This document shows positions 30,652 through 40,413 of a DNA stretch of 43,974 nt, piece by piece. How positions within the stretch are numbered: the stretch's first letter is position 1; every line of letters starts with the position of its first letter. Source of the DNA: Ascidiaceihabitans sp. (GTDB lineage: Bacteria; Pseudomonadota; Alphaproteobacteria; Rhodobacterales; Rhodobacteraceae); the NCBI GenBank assembly GCA_028388995.1, contig JAOEQC010000009.1:1-43974 (forward strand), written 5' to 3'. The notes beneath the pieces were generated by a model that was not told the origin of the DNA, searched no databases, and saw only the letters and a program-made list of their open reading frames with translations. A program made the position numbers and the translations under genes.

Positions 30652-30996
30652 TCAGTCACCGATACCGCCAATGTCGGTCACATTTGTGTAGCCCATGTTG
30701 AGTAAGGTCTTACCGGCCAATGCCACTTGTCCACCAGCTGCGCAAACTAGATAGACTTCAGCATCCTTGGTGAGTGCTTTGTTGTTAGCAGCGGTTGCTG
30801 GATCAGCCATGAATTCAAGCATGCCACGGGGTATCCGTTGCGCGCCTTTGATCGTGCCTGTTGCAGCGATGGCAGAGCTATCGCGCAAGTCAACGAAAAC
30901 GACTGCAGCATGCGCGTGACGGGTTACTGCTTCATCGGCTGGGATGCGTGGAACTGCCGCGTTTGCCGCTTCCATGTAGGATTTTGAAGTATGCAT
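30652..30996 (-). CDS. Rhodanese-like domain protein, truncated by in-frame TGA
   Basis: VVFVDLRDSSAIAATGTIKGAQRIPRG; VYLVCAAGGQVALAGKTLLNMGYTNVTDIGGIGD; frame continues past the stop as VKARGLVEEA. Confidence 0.85.
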   Translation of the reverse strand: MHTSKSYMEAANAAVPRIPADEAVTRHAHAAVVFVDLRDSSAIAATGTIKGAQRIPRGMLEFMADPATAANNKALTKDAEVYLVCAAGGQVALAGKTLLNMGYTNVTDIGGIGD

Positions 30997-31065
30997 GATG
31001 GTGTCCTTTGAAAACCTATTTGCGCTAGAGCACAGATAGGTAGGGGCGTGCGTCCAATCCAGTGG

Positions 31066-31692
31066 CTAAGGCAAGGGAATTGGGCCTGCATCTTTGGGCT
31101 GGGCATAGCCGCGTGCAAATGCGGGGCGCGCTGCCAGTTCAAGATACCAGCGTTTTACATTCGGGAAGTCGTTTAGGTCGACTTGATGATATTCGAACCG
31201 CGAAGCCCATGGCCATGTTGCAAAGTCCGCAATGCTGAGTGTGCTGATAATATATGGGGAAGTGGTGAGGTGGCGATCTAAAACCCCGTAAAGGCGCAAT
31301 GTTTCAGCATGATAGCGTTGCTCTGAATATTCAGATTTACCTTTGTTGTATTTTAAGAAATGGTGCGCTTGGCCGATCATCGGACCAAATCCACCCATTT
31401 GCCACATTAACCACTGCATCATCTGCCAGTATTCGTGGCTCCCATATTCAGGTGCGAAAAGGTTGGTTTTTTCGGCGAGGTACATTAGGATTGCACCAGA
31501 TTCAAAGATGGAGTTATCCTCGTCAACAATTGCAGGGATGCGATTGTTTGGGCTGATTTTTAAGAAATCAGGCGCGAATTGCTCGTCTTTGGTAATGTCG
31601 ATGGCATGGCTTTCGTACTCCAATCCCATTTCTTCCAATGCGATCGAGATTTTACGCCCATTCGGGGTTGTCCATGAATAAAGGGCTATCAT
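31066..31692 (-). CDS. Glutathione S-transferase family protein
   Basis: ALYSWTTPNGRKISIALEEMGLEYE; NNRIPAIVDEDNSIFESGAILMYLAEKT. Confidence 0.9.
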   Translation of the reverse strand: MIALYSWTTPNGRKISIALEEMGLEYESHAIDITKDEQFAPDFLKISPNNRIPAIVDEDNSIFESGAILMYLAEKTNLFAPEYGSHEYWQMMQWLMWQMGGFGPMIGQAHHFLKYNKGKSEYSEQRYHAETLRLYGVLDRHLTTSPYIISTLSIADFATWPWASRFEYHQVDLNDFPNVKRWYLELAARPAFARGYAQPKDAGPIPLP

Positions 31693-33026
31693 TTCAGGTC
31701 CTTAGTTTGTGCGGTCTGTGCCATCAATTCAAACAATGGCGTAACGGATGATGCATCTGCAATACCTTGGGCTAAGGTTAAAAACTGTTCTGACCAAATT
31801 TTACCTAATATGGGCATTGTAAGACCGTGGAACTTATCCCAAATCACTTGATCAGGAACCTTGTTCTCTGGGTCACCCTGGGCCTCAGTATCGCGTGAGG
31901 ACAGGATACGTCCGTCCTGCATGTGGAAGTGGGTGCGCGCAAAGCGACGGGCGGGGAAGGCGTCGTTAAATGCGTCGTCCTCGACAATCTCAACAGTCTT
32001 GGCCAACCCGATAATTTGTGGGTTGTTGAGGCCATCACTTGTGACCTCGGCCACACCGATCGTACCACGCACAACTGCTGCAGCGACTGAAAACGGTAGC
32101 GAGTATTGCGCCTGCTCAGTTGTTGTGGGGATAGCGGCAAGGCGTTTTGCCTCATGAAATGTTTCTACTTTGATCGTTGCGATCTCATCGACACTGATAC
32201 GGTGGTCACGGATCAAGGCCAACGCTCCCTCCACAGCAGGCTGAGCCCAGCGGCAAATGGGATACAGTTTGATATATTGCTGCTCAATGTACCAGTTCTG
32301 GCCCAAGTCACCCCAATATTCCGTTAACTCAGGGTCTTCCATGGTGATCGCTGGGGCACCGGTAAACCCGTCCTGCGCAAGGTAAGCTGCCGAAACCCCA
32401 GCCATTGCGCCCCAACCAGAGCCGTCTTTGAGCATCGTGGGCGCATCAATGACACGCATCATCTGACTGCGTGGACCGTGATATTCTGCAATGCCAAGCG
32501 CCTCACGAGTTTGGTCCTTGGTCAACTTCAATTGCCGTGCAGTCAATGCGGCTGCCGCCAAAGAAATCCATGCGCCCGAAGTGTGAAAATCGCAGGCACT
32601 TGCATGTAAGGCAATACCGGCCCGGGTACCGATTTCGTATCCAATTACGATGGAAGTTAGAAATTCTTTGGGGTCATCAATTCCTTCTGCCTGCATGACT
32701 GCGATCAATGAAGGGAAGACGCCGCAGCCCACATGGCCCTTGGTCAATTTCATACCGTCATGGGCATCCAGCGCATCGATTGTCATACCATTGGCAAGTG
32801 CTGCTCCTGCAGCGCTGGCTTTGCGGCCGTCTTGCCAAAGGATTGCGTCTGTTCCGCAAAACTGGCGTACCGCATGGTTGTGAATGATGCTTGCTAGTTG
32901 GGTTTGCGACCCGCCAACGGCCACACCTAAGGTGTCGACCAGACAGCGAATGGCCTCATGGATTGTGGCGATAGGTAGATCGTCAAACCCAGTGTCGAGG
33001 ATGAAGTCTACTGCCGACATGTGCAT
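31689..33026 (-). CDS. MmgE/PrpD family protein
   Basis: CLVDTLGVAVGG; LANGMTIDALDAHDGMKLTKGHVGCGVFPSLIA. Confidence 0.88.
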   Translation of the reverse strand: MHMSAVDFILDTGFDDLPIATIHEAIRCLVDTLGVAVGGSQTQLASIIHNHAVRQFCGTDAILWQDGRKASAAGAALANGMTIDALDAHDGMKLTKGHVGCGVFPSLIAVMQAEGIDDPKEFLTSIVIGYEIGTRAGIALHASACDFHTSGAWISLAAAALTARQLKLTKDQTREALGIAEYHGPRSQMMRVIDAPTMLKDGSGWGAMAGVSAAYLAQDGFTGAPAITMEDPELTEYWGDLGQNWYIEQQYIKLYPICRWAQPAVEGALALIRDHRISVDEIATIKVETFHEAKRLAAIPTTTEQAQYSLPFSVAAAVVRGTIGVAEVTSDGLNNPQIIGLAKTVEIVEDDAFNDAFPARRFARTHFHMQDGRILSSRDTEAQGDPENKVPDQVIWDKFHGLTMPILGKIWSEQFLTLAQGIADASSVTPLFELMAQTAQTKDLK

Positions 33027-33032
33027 TGTCCC

Positions 33033-34079
33033 TTATGCGTAAAAACTGCGGAAGGCTGTGATAGCTGCCTCTAATCCCGCATCATCAATATCGCGGTGCA
33101 TTACCATCCTTATCGTAGGATGTTGTCCACCAATGCGCACACCTTTAGCCTCCATATGGGCATGTAATGCGTTATGTTGGCTTGCGTTGGGTGTGAAAAA
33201 CACCATGTTCGTACCGCTGTAAACATTTCCAACATCCAAGTCATGCAAAGCATCGGCCAATTGAGCTGCGCGGTCATGATCCACGGGCATAAGCGACAAA
33301 TGATGATCTAGCGCATGTGTTGCGGCAGCGGCCAAGACGCCCGCCTGTCGCAATCCCCCACCCAAGATTTTGCGATTGCGCCTAGCCCTTGCGATAATGG
33401 CGTGGCTACCAACCAAAATCGAACCAACTGGTGCGCCCAATCCCTTTGAAAAGCAGACGGAAACACTGTCGGCGCAATCAGCTAGTTCTTTAGCAATGCA
33501 CTTAAGTTCAGTTACTGCATTAAAAAAGCGCGCGCCGTCTAAATGAACGGATAGTCCAGCGTCCCATGCCGCCTGTGCGGGGGAGCGCATCTTTTCCAAG
33601 GAAATGGCCTTGCCGCCAACTGTATTTTCCAAGCACAATAAGCGACTGCGTGCGTAGTGTGGGTCGTCATCTTTAACCGCACCTTTGACTTGCTCTGCTG
33701 AAACGGCGTTACCGTCGTCCACGGGGATCGCATGCATCGAAACGCCTGCCAGAACCGAAGCACCAGCGGCTTCATCAGCATAAATGTGATAAGCGTCGCC
33801 AACTATCAATTCGTCCCCACGGCCACAGTGTGCCATGATTGCGCAAAGGTTACTTTGTGTACCGCTGGAAACAAACATGGCGGCGTCTTTCCCAAGCAAG
33901 CCTGCCATGCGGTATTCAAGAGCAATAATGCTGGGATCTTCGCCGTAAACGTCATCACCAACTTCAGCGGCGGCCATTGCCGAGCGCATCGCGTCGTCGG
34001 GGCAGGTGACGGTATCACTACGTAAATCACAGACAATTGAGTTACGGATACCGCTATCCATTGGACCATAAGTGCTCAT
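33033..34079 (-). CDS. ltaE: Low-specificity L-threonine aldolase-like
   Basis: DLRSDTVTCPDDAMRSAMAAAEVGDDVYGEDP; LSVHLDGARFFNAV; CFSKGLGAPVGSIL PLP-Lys motif. Confidence 0.88.
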   Translation of the reverse strand: MSTYGPMDSGIRNSIVCDLRSDTVTCPDDAMRSAMAAAEVGDDVYGEDPSIIALEYRMAGLLGKDAAMFVSSGTQSNLCAIMAHCGRGDELIVGDAYHIYADEAAGASVLAGVSMHAIPVDDGNAVSAEQVKGAVKDDDPHYARSRLLCLENTVGGKAISLEKMRSPAQAAWDAGLSVHLDGARFFNAVTELKCIAKELADCADSVSVCFSKGLGAPVGSILVGSHAIIARARRNRKILGGGLRQAGVLAAAATHALDHHLSLMPVDHDRAAQLADALHDLDVGNVYSGTNMVFFTPNASQHNALHAHMEAKGVRIGGQHPTIRMVMHRDIDDAGLEAAITAFRSFYA

Positions 34080-34753
34080 TTAGTGACCTGAGTGTAGGCA
34101 AGGGCAGCAACGATATGCACGCGCGATGTGTCGCCGCCATTTAACGCGGTGTGATAACCACGGGTGTCTGTGAAGTAGACAGACCCATCAGCTGGCAAGT
34201 GGGTCACATGGTGATTGACCACAAACAACGACCCTGGATTCGTTGTCACAGGAATGTGCAAACGTGGCTCTGGATCACGGTGCCAAGAATTGCAGTTGTA
34301 CTGGCCTTTGGCCAACACACGGGTGCGTCCAATTGGAAAGCGTTTGGTTAGTTCTTCGTGAACGTATTCAAAGTATGTGCCTTTGAATTTTGGGTTGAAT
34401 TCGGAAAAGTCGATTTCCGGCACCAAATCTTCACGGGCTTCTTCAACGTATCGCGCATCGCCACGCAACCAGTAACGACCAGAAAGATCGTTTTCTGTCC
34501 ATTCAGTTTGACCAGGTCGTTGGGTGAGGGGGAGGGCGGCAAACCCTTGATCTTGCATTCCGCCCTTGAAGGCTTCGCGTGCCAAACATTCGTCTAGTGC
34601 CGCGCGCAATTCATCAATATCAAACTTGAGTTCAAGTTTTTGAATGCCGGGGCCAGGAAGAAAGTTCGCGACCGAAGTTGTCTCGGGCGTGGTCTGCATC
34701 CAGTTCGTAATAGATTGTACATCGTTATCATCTATTGCTGCGCTAAAACCCAT
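34076..34753 (-). CDS. Aspartyl/asparaginyl beta-hydroxylase-like 2-oxoglutarate/Fe(II)-type oxygenase
   Basis: WHRDPEPRLHIPVTTNPGSLFVVNHHVTHLPADGSVYFTDTRGYHTALNGGDTSRVHIVAAL; HxD...H pattern. Confidence 0.7.
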   Translation of the reverse strand: MGFSAAIDDNDVQSITNWMQTTPETTSVANFLPGPGIQKLELKFDIDELRAALDECLAREAFKGGMQDQGFAALPLTQRPGQTEWTENDLSGRYWLRGDARYVEEAREDLVPEIDFSEFNPKFKGTYFEYVHEELTKRFPIGRTRVLAKGQYNCNSWHRDPEPRLHIPVTTNPGSLFVVNHHVTHLPADGSVYFTDTRGYHTALNGGDTSRVHIVAALAYTQVTK

Positions 34754-34852
34754 GGTCGTGATCCTTCAATCAAATAGGTATTTGATCACGACGTTAGGGG
34801 AGCATTCGCTTTTGCGGAAGTCTGTATTTTTACAGTTTGAGAATTAACGCCG

Positions 34853-35521
34853 TTACGCGATGATCTTGTTTATGGCCGCGCTGAGCGCTATGCTGATCAC
34901 ATTGATCTCACCCATAGCATTAATACGCTGTAATGCACCGTTGTCCTCATAATAGCTGATCAATGGCGCAGTTTGCGTGTGATAGGCTGCCAATCGTCCA
35001 CTCACGGTTTCAGCGTTGTCATCTGTACGGCGCTTCATTTTTGTTCCGCCACACCCGTCACAAACACCGTCTTGTGCAGGAACTTTGAAGCTGTCGTGGT
35101 ATCCTTCACCGCAGCCACCACAGGTGTAGCGCCCTGCGACGCGTTCGACCATTGCTGCATCATCTACTTCAAGACTGATTGCTGCGTCTATTTTTTGGCC
35201 GTTTTCTGCTAGTAATTCATCCAATGCAGCAGCCTGTACAGCCGTGCGCGGAAAACCATCCAAAATCACGCCTTTGGCGCAATCAGCGTCAGCGATGCGG
35301 TCGCGCAAGATATCGATTACAATTTGGTCGCTGACCAGCGCACCAGCTTTCATAACGGCGTCAGCGGCTTGTCCCGCGGGGGTTCCTGCGGCAACTGCTG
35401 CGCGTAGCAGATCGCCGGTGGACAGTTGAACAAGGCCGAATTGCTTTTCTAGCATCCGCGCTTGGGTACCTTTGCCTGCACCGGGCGGGCCGAGTAGGAT
35501 TAGAACAGGTGAGGTATTCAT
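34853..35521 (-). CDS. adk: Adenylate kinase with four-Cys zinc-type LID
   Basis: LLGPPGAGKGTQA; VILDGFPRT; YTCGGCGEGYHDSFKVPAQDGVCDGCGG. Confidence 0.9.
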   Translation of the reverse strand: MNTSPVLILLGPPGAGKGTQARMLEKQFGLVQLSTGDLLRAAVAAGTPAGQAADAVMKAGALVSDQIVIDILRDRIADADCAKGVILDGFPRTAVQAAALDELLAENGQKIDAAISLEVDDAAMVERVAGRYTCGGCGEGYHDSFKVPAQDGVCDGCGGTKMKRRTDDNAETVSGRLAAYHTQTAPLISYYEDNGALQRINAMGEINVISIALSAAINKIIA

Positions 35522-35583
35522 AGTGTACTTCCTTTGGTCAATGGTGTTCGCTGGACTTATGCGGCAAACACCATCGGGATCAT

Positions 35584-37539
35584 TTAGCCGCCCATACGGT
35601 TTTCAATGAGGTCATCAACAACGGTTGGATCAGCCAAGGTTGAAGTGTCGCCCAATGCGCCAAAGTCGTTCTCTGCAATCTTGCGCAAGATACGGCGCAT
35701 GATTTTACCTGAACGGGTTTTTGGCAGACCAGGTGCCCACTGGATTAGGTCAGGTGTTGCGATTGGACCAATTTCTTTACGAACCCAGTTGCGCAGTTCA
35801 ACACGCAGCTCGTCAGTCGGGATTTCGCCATTCATTAATGTGACGTAGCAATAAATGCCTTGCCCTTTGATATCATGGGGATAGCCGACAACAGCAGCTT
35901 CTGCGACTTGTGGGTGTGCCACGAGTGCGCTTTCAACTTCGGCTGTACCCATACGGTGTCCGGATACGTTGATCACGTCATCGACGCGACCTGTAATCCA
36001 ATAGTCGCCGTCTGCATCTCGTTTGCAGCCGTCACCGGTGAAGTAGTAACCTTCATAATCCGCAAAATACGTCTTTTCAAAGCGTTCGTGATCGCCCCAA
36101 ACCGATCGCATTTGACCGGGCCAGCTGTCTTTGATGCATAAGACACCTTCGACATCGTTGCCCTCAATAATTTCACTACTTGCCGGTTCAAGAACCACAG
36201 GTTCAATGCCAAAGAACGGCTTCATCGCAGAACCTGGCTTCGTTGCATGTGCTCCTGGCAATGGTGTCATCAGGTGACCACCTGTTTCTGTTTGCCACCA
36301 TGTGTCAACGATTGGGCAGATGCCGCCACCAACAATTTCGTTGTACCAGTTCCAGGCTTCTGGATTAATAGGTTCACCCACTGTACCAAGGATACGTAGA
36401 CTACTTAGATCACATTTCTTAACAAAGTCATCACCTTGCGCCATCAATGCGCGGATAGCAGTTGGCGCTGTGTAGAACTGTGCCACTTTGTGTTTTTCAC
36501 AAACCTGCCAGAAGCGAGAAGCATCTGGGTAAGTAGGAACACCCTCAAACATTAAAGTGGTCGCACCATTCGCAAGTGGACCATAAACGATATAGCTGTG
36601 GCCTGTGACCCAGCCGACATCAGCGGTACACCAATACACGTCGCCGTTTTTATAATCGAAGGTGATTTCGTGGGTCATTGCGGCGTAAACGATATAACCG
36701 CCGGTGGAGTGGACCACGCCTTTTGGCATACCTGTCGAACCGGAGGTGTATAGAATGAACAGCGGATCTTCAGCATTCATCTCTTCTGGTGCACAATCAG
36801 ATGATGCCGCTGGGCTCAGCACATTGTAATCGCGATCACGTGCTTCGTTCCACGCAACTTCGCCACCTGTGCGGCGCACAACTAGGCATTGAACAGTCGC
36901 GTCACAGTCAGCCAGCGCTTTGTCTGCGTTCGCTTTAAGTGGGGTATTGCGGCCACCACGTGGGGCCTCATCTGCAGTGATTACAACCTTAGCTTCAGAA
37001 CCGTTCACACGTGCGGATAATGCATCAGGAGAGAACCCAGCGAACACGATAGAGTGGATCGCGCCGATCCGCGCACATGCAAGCATGGCATAGGCCGCTT
37101 CAGGGATCATTGGCATGTAAATGACAACACGATCGCCTTTGCCGACACCAAGATCTTTCAAGACATTCGCCATTTTGCAAACCGAGGAGTGTAACTGCTT
37201 GTAAGTAATGTGCAGGGCTTCGTCTGTTGGGCTGTCTGGTTCCCAGATGATCGCAGTTTGATCACCGCGAGTTTCCAAGTGACGGTCAATACAGTTGGCT
37301 GCTACGTTCAATGTGCCATCAGCGTACCAATTTATTGATACGTTGCCCAAAGCATAGTTGACGTCTTTGACCTGAGTATACGGTTTGATCCAATCGATGC
37401 GTTTGCCGTGCTCCCCCCAAAATGCGTCTGGATCAGCAATGGACGCGGCGTACATGGCATCATATTTTGCTGCGTCGACATTGGCATTTTCTGACATTTC
37501 TGCGGACGGGGGATATGTTTTGGATTGGGTCTTAGACAT
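35584..37539 (-). CDS. acs: Acetyl-CoA synthetase
   Basis: [48 protein letters not shown]. Confidence 0.94.
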   Translation of the reverse strand: MSKTQSKTYPPSAEMSENANVDAAKYDAMYAASIADPDAFWGEHGKRIDWIKPYTQVKDVNYALGNVSINWYADGTLNVAANCIDRHLETRGDQTAIIWEPDSPTDEALHITYKQLHSSVCKMANVLKDLGVGKGDRVVIYMPMIPEAAYAMLACARIGAIHSIVFAGFSPDALSARVNGSEAKVVITADEAPRGGRNTPLKANADKALADCDATVQCLVVRRTGGEVAWNEARDRDYNVLSPAASSDCAPEEMNAEDPLFILYTSGSTGMPKGVVHSTGGYIVYAAMTHEITFDYKNGDVYWCTADVGWVTGHSYIVYGPLANGATTLMFEGVPTYPDASRFWQVCEKHKVAQFYTAPTAIRALMAQGDDFVKKCDLSSLRILGTVGEPINPEAWNWYNEIVGGGICPIVDTWWQTETGGHLMTPLPGAHATKPGSAMKPFFGIEPVVLEPASSEIIEGNDVEGVLCIKDSWPGQMRSVWGDHERFEKTYFADYEGYYFTGDGCKRDADGDYWITGRVDDVINVSGHRMGTAEVESALVAHPQVAEAAVVGYPHDIKGQGIYCYVTLMNGEIPTDELRVELRNWVRKEIGPIATPDLIQWAPGLPKTRSGKIMRRILRKIAENDFGALGDTSTLADPTVVDDLIENRMGG

Positions 37540-38061
37540 TGTTGGCGCCTCTCTAATGGCCGTGCCCTTTTAGGGCATTCATTGATCAAGCGTAGGTCTG
37601 AATGCGTCACTCCCACGCAGTTCATCACTGATCGTTCGGCGAGATCATACCGCGAATTGAAAAGAAGGGAATAAGAGACTGGAATATAAGGAGTTCGCTG
37701 TAAAGTTTTTTTCGAGGTAGAGCTTATTTTGTAAATTAATATGGAATTTATTGTAAATATTGTTATATTTGTGGAGAATTGGATGTCAAGGATCTGCCAA
37801 GAAACATGACTAATGATACAATTTAAATCCTGATCTTTACTAAGCGAAAGTTAAAAAAGCTGTTAAATGTGTAAAGCTATTCTCTTTGCTGCGCTATCCT
37901 GTGCAGCGCCATTTTGTAGAATCGGCTATGTTTCCAGAGCGCTCTAAGCGCAGAAAAGAAGATCCTCAGTTTGCGGAATATCTTAAGATCATTTTTACAT
38001 ATTGTCGGCGATGGGACCCAAAATAACATAAATTATCGATGTAAAATGGACTGGAAATTCA

Positions 38062-38406
38062 ATGTGTATTACTCCGATGGCAGCAGCATTTGGTTTTCTT
38101 TCAATGGCAGCGACAGCAGACCCTTTTGATGGCTTTTGGAGCGGCACCGCAGAATGTAACCCAATACGTAAAGAGGGAATTCCAATTTTTAATAACGAGT
38201 GGGTTAGTGTAATGGATGACAAAATTTGCACGATGGTCCGCGCCACTCTAATTCGGGATATGGAAAAAACGGTGCTTTACGATTTTGAGTGTAATTCCAA
38301 AGGAACGGTCTAGAATGGTTGCCGCATTTTGTTTTCGATTACCTCAAGAGGTCAATTACTAGTTTATAACCAAGGCCACGTAGCTTTGCGTGAGCGCTGT
38401 AAATGA
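38062..38406 (+). pseudogene. Small secreted hypothetical protein interrupted by in-frame TAG at 38311-38313
   Basis: Signal-like MCITPMAAAFGFLSMAATADPFDGFWSGTAEC...YDFECNSKGTV*NGCRILFSITSRGQLLVYNQGHVALRERCK*. Confidence 0.6.
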
Positions 38407-38686
38407 TATAGCATAACTCCATACAAAACATGGTTTTAAAGGTCGGTAGACATAGGCACTTACTGACTTCTGACCCGAATACGCTCATGGCTTTTTTAGA
38501 CGTTTTTGATTGGGCTAAATCCCCGTCTGTGCACAATATTTAAGCACCGTCAGAAAATCAGCGTGCACTCCTTTGTTTGATCTACTTCGCGTAATAACAC
38601 TTGGCAGAAGGTCAGCCTCGCGTTAGCCTCTTTGATGTCGAAACACCGCACCTTAGCTGTCAGTTTCGCATACTTGGGAGAGTACA

Positions 38687-39703
38687 ATGAACAAATTCAT
38701 ATTGGGTGCTGTTGCATCCACAGTCTCGTTTACATTCGCACTGGAAGCGGCTGCGACCGAATGGAACGTATCTGTCTGGGGCAAGCGCCGCGCATTTACC
38801 GAGCACGTTGAGAAGCTGGCTGAGTTGGTCTCGGAGAAGACCAATGGCGAGTTCACAATGAACGTGAGCTATGGCGGTCTGTCCAAGAACCGTGAAAACC
38901 TTGATGGAATCAGCATTGGTGCATTTGAGATGGCACAGTTCTGTGCTGGTTATCATCGCGACAAAAACCGTGTTGTAACTGTTTTGGAGCTACCATTCTT
39001 GGGCGTTGAAAACTTAGCGCAAGAAGTTGCGGTGTCCGCCGCAGTTTACGCACACCCAGCTGCGGCTGAGGAAATGGCGCAATGGAACGCTAAGCTGTTG
39101 ATGACCTCACCTATGCCACAATACAACTTGGTCGGTACAGGCGAGCCTAGGCAGACTTTAGCTGACTTTGAAGGTATGCGCGTTCGTGCAACCGGTGGTA
39201 TCGGCAAAGCATTCTCGGCGGTTGGTGGTGTTCCAACATCTGTAACAGCGACTGAAGCATACCAAGCCATGGAAGGTGGATTGGTCGATACGGTTGCGTT
39301 TGCACAGCACGCGCACCTGTCATTTGGCACAATCAATCAAGCGACTTGGTGGACTGCTAACCTGAACCCAGGCACCGTGAACTGCCCAGTTGTTGTGAAC
39401 ATCGATGCTTATGATGATCTCTCTGATGCAGAACGTAAAGCACTTGATAGCTCAATCCCAGAAGCGTTGGATCACTATTTGGCCAACTACGGTGAATTGT
39501 TGGGCCGTTGGGATGCTGTGTTGGAAGAAAAAGGCGTTCAAAAGGTTGAAATCAGCGATGATGTTATCGCCGAGTTCCGCGCGAAGGCCGCTGATCCGAT
39601 CCGCGACGAGTGGATCGCAGACATGGAAGCGCAAGGCCTACCAGGCCAAGAGCTATATGACCTAGTTGTGAAGACCTTGGCAAAAGCCAAAGCCGCAAAC
39701 TGA
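38687..39703 (+). CDS. dctP: TRAP transporter solute-binding protein (DctP family)
   Basis: Signal peptide; GLSKNRENLDGISIGAFEMAQF; FEGMRVRATGGIGKAFSAVGGVPTSVTATEAYQAMEGGLVDTV. Confidence 0.9.
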   Translation: MNKFILGAVASTVSFTFALEAAATEWNVSVWGKRRAFTEHVEKLAELVSEKTNGEFTMNVSYGGLSKNRENLDGISIGAFEMAQFCAGYHRDKNRVVTVLELPFLGVENLAQEVAVSAAVYAHPAAAEEMAQWNAKLLMTSPMPQYNLVGTGEPRQTLADFEGMRVRATGGIGKAFSAVGGVPTSVTATEAYQAMEGGLVDTVAFAQHAHLSFGTINQATWWTANLNPGTVNCPVVVNIDAYDDLSDAERKALDSSIPEALDHYLANYGELLGRWDAVLEEKGVQKVEISDDVIAEFRAKAADPIRDEWIADMEAQGLPGQELYDLVVKTLAKAKAAN

Positions 39704-39720
39704 GCATTTATTCCTATCAA

Positions 39721-39750
39721 TAGGCCGTCCCGTACATTCGGGGCGGCCTA
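39721..39750 (+). other. Strong intercistronic stem-loop between dctP and dctQ
   Basis: TAGGCCGTCCC-GTACATTC-GGGGCGGCCTA, 11-bp stem with a single G-U pair. Confidence 0.75.
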
Positions 39751-39783
39751 ACTATCTGAGATATACTCGGGGGGAGTAGACCA

Positions 39784-40413
39784 ATGGCGGGATCAGCTGC
39801 GGTACTGGAGGATTCCAGTCTGCTTAGTAGATTGGATCGGGCATTGTTGCCGCTGGAGCGTTTCTGCGCTTTGATCAGCGGCCTTGCGATTTTTTCACTA
39901 ATGTTCTTGGCCGCGTACTCCGTCACGACCCGCAAATTCTTTGGTGCTCCGATGATGGGCTATGTTGACTTGATTGAGAGTGCGATGCCAATTATCGCGA
40001 TTATGGGCGTGGCCTATGTACAACGCGACGGCACGCACATCCGCATGGATATGCTGGTTTCCAAGTTACGTGGTCGAACTCTTTGGTTGTTTGAGTTGAT
40101 TTCGGTCTTAATGATCTTGATCCTCATGGTTGCTCTGACTTGGGGATCTTGGGATCACTTCATGCGTTCTTTCGACTGTGCACGCCCGCTGTGTAGTAAA
40201 GACAGCACCACGGATATCTATCTGCCACTTTGGCCATCAAAACTGGTTGTTCCGTTCGCGTTTGGCGTCTTATCACTACGTTTGTTATTACAGGCATGGG
40301 GTTTTGCGCGCGCATTTGTGTTCGGCCTCGAAAACCCTGCTGGTGTCCCACTGAACTTGACGGTGGCTGAACAGGCGGCAATCGAAGCACGCGCACTTGA
40401 GGGAGCTGACTGA
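39784..40413 (+). CDS. dctQ: TRAP transporter small permease (DctQ)
   Basis: Four TM segments; YVDLIESAMPIIAIMGVAYVQRDGTHIRMDML; placement between dctP and dctM. Confidence 0.88.
   Translation: MAGSAAVLEDSSLLSRLDRALLPLERFCALISGLAIFSLMFLAAYSVTTRKFFGAPMMGYVDLIESAMPIIAIMGVAYVQRDGTHIRMDMLVSKLRGRTLWLFELISVLMILILMVALTWGSWDHFMRSFDCARPLCSKDSTTDIYLPLWPSKLVVPFAFGVLSLRLLLQAWGFARAFVFGLENPAGVPLNLTVAEQAAIEARALEGAD

Noticed and set aside
30652-30654. TGA in the rhodanese as a selenocysteine codon
   Set aside because: Context GIGD*VKA fits a Trp position, not a catalytic Cys; active-site Cys (VCAAGGQ) is elsewhere
1153-38313. Programmed stop-codon readthrough or an alternative genetic code
   Set aside because: All three stop codons are involved, replacing different expected residues, with no shared downstream motif; other genes stop normally
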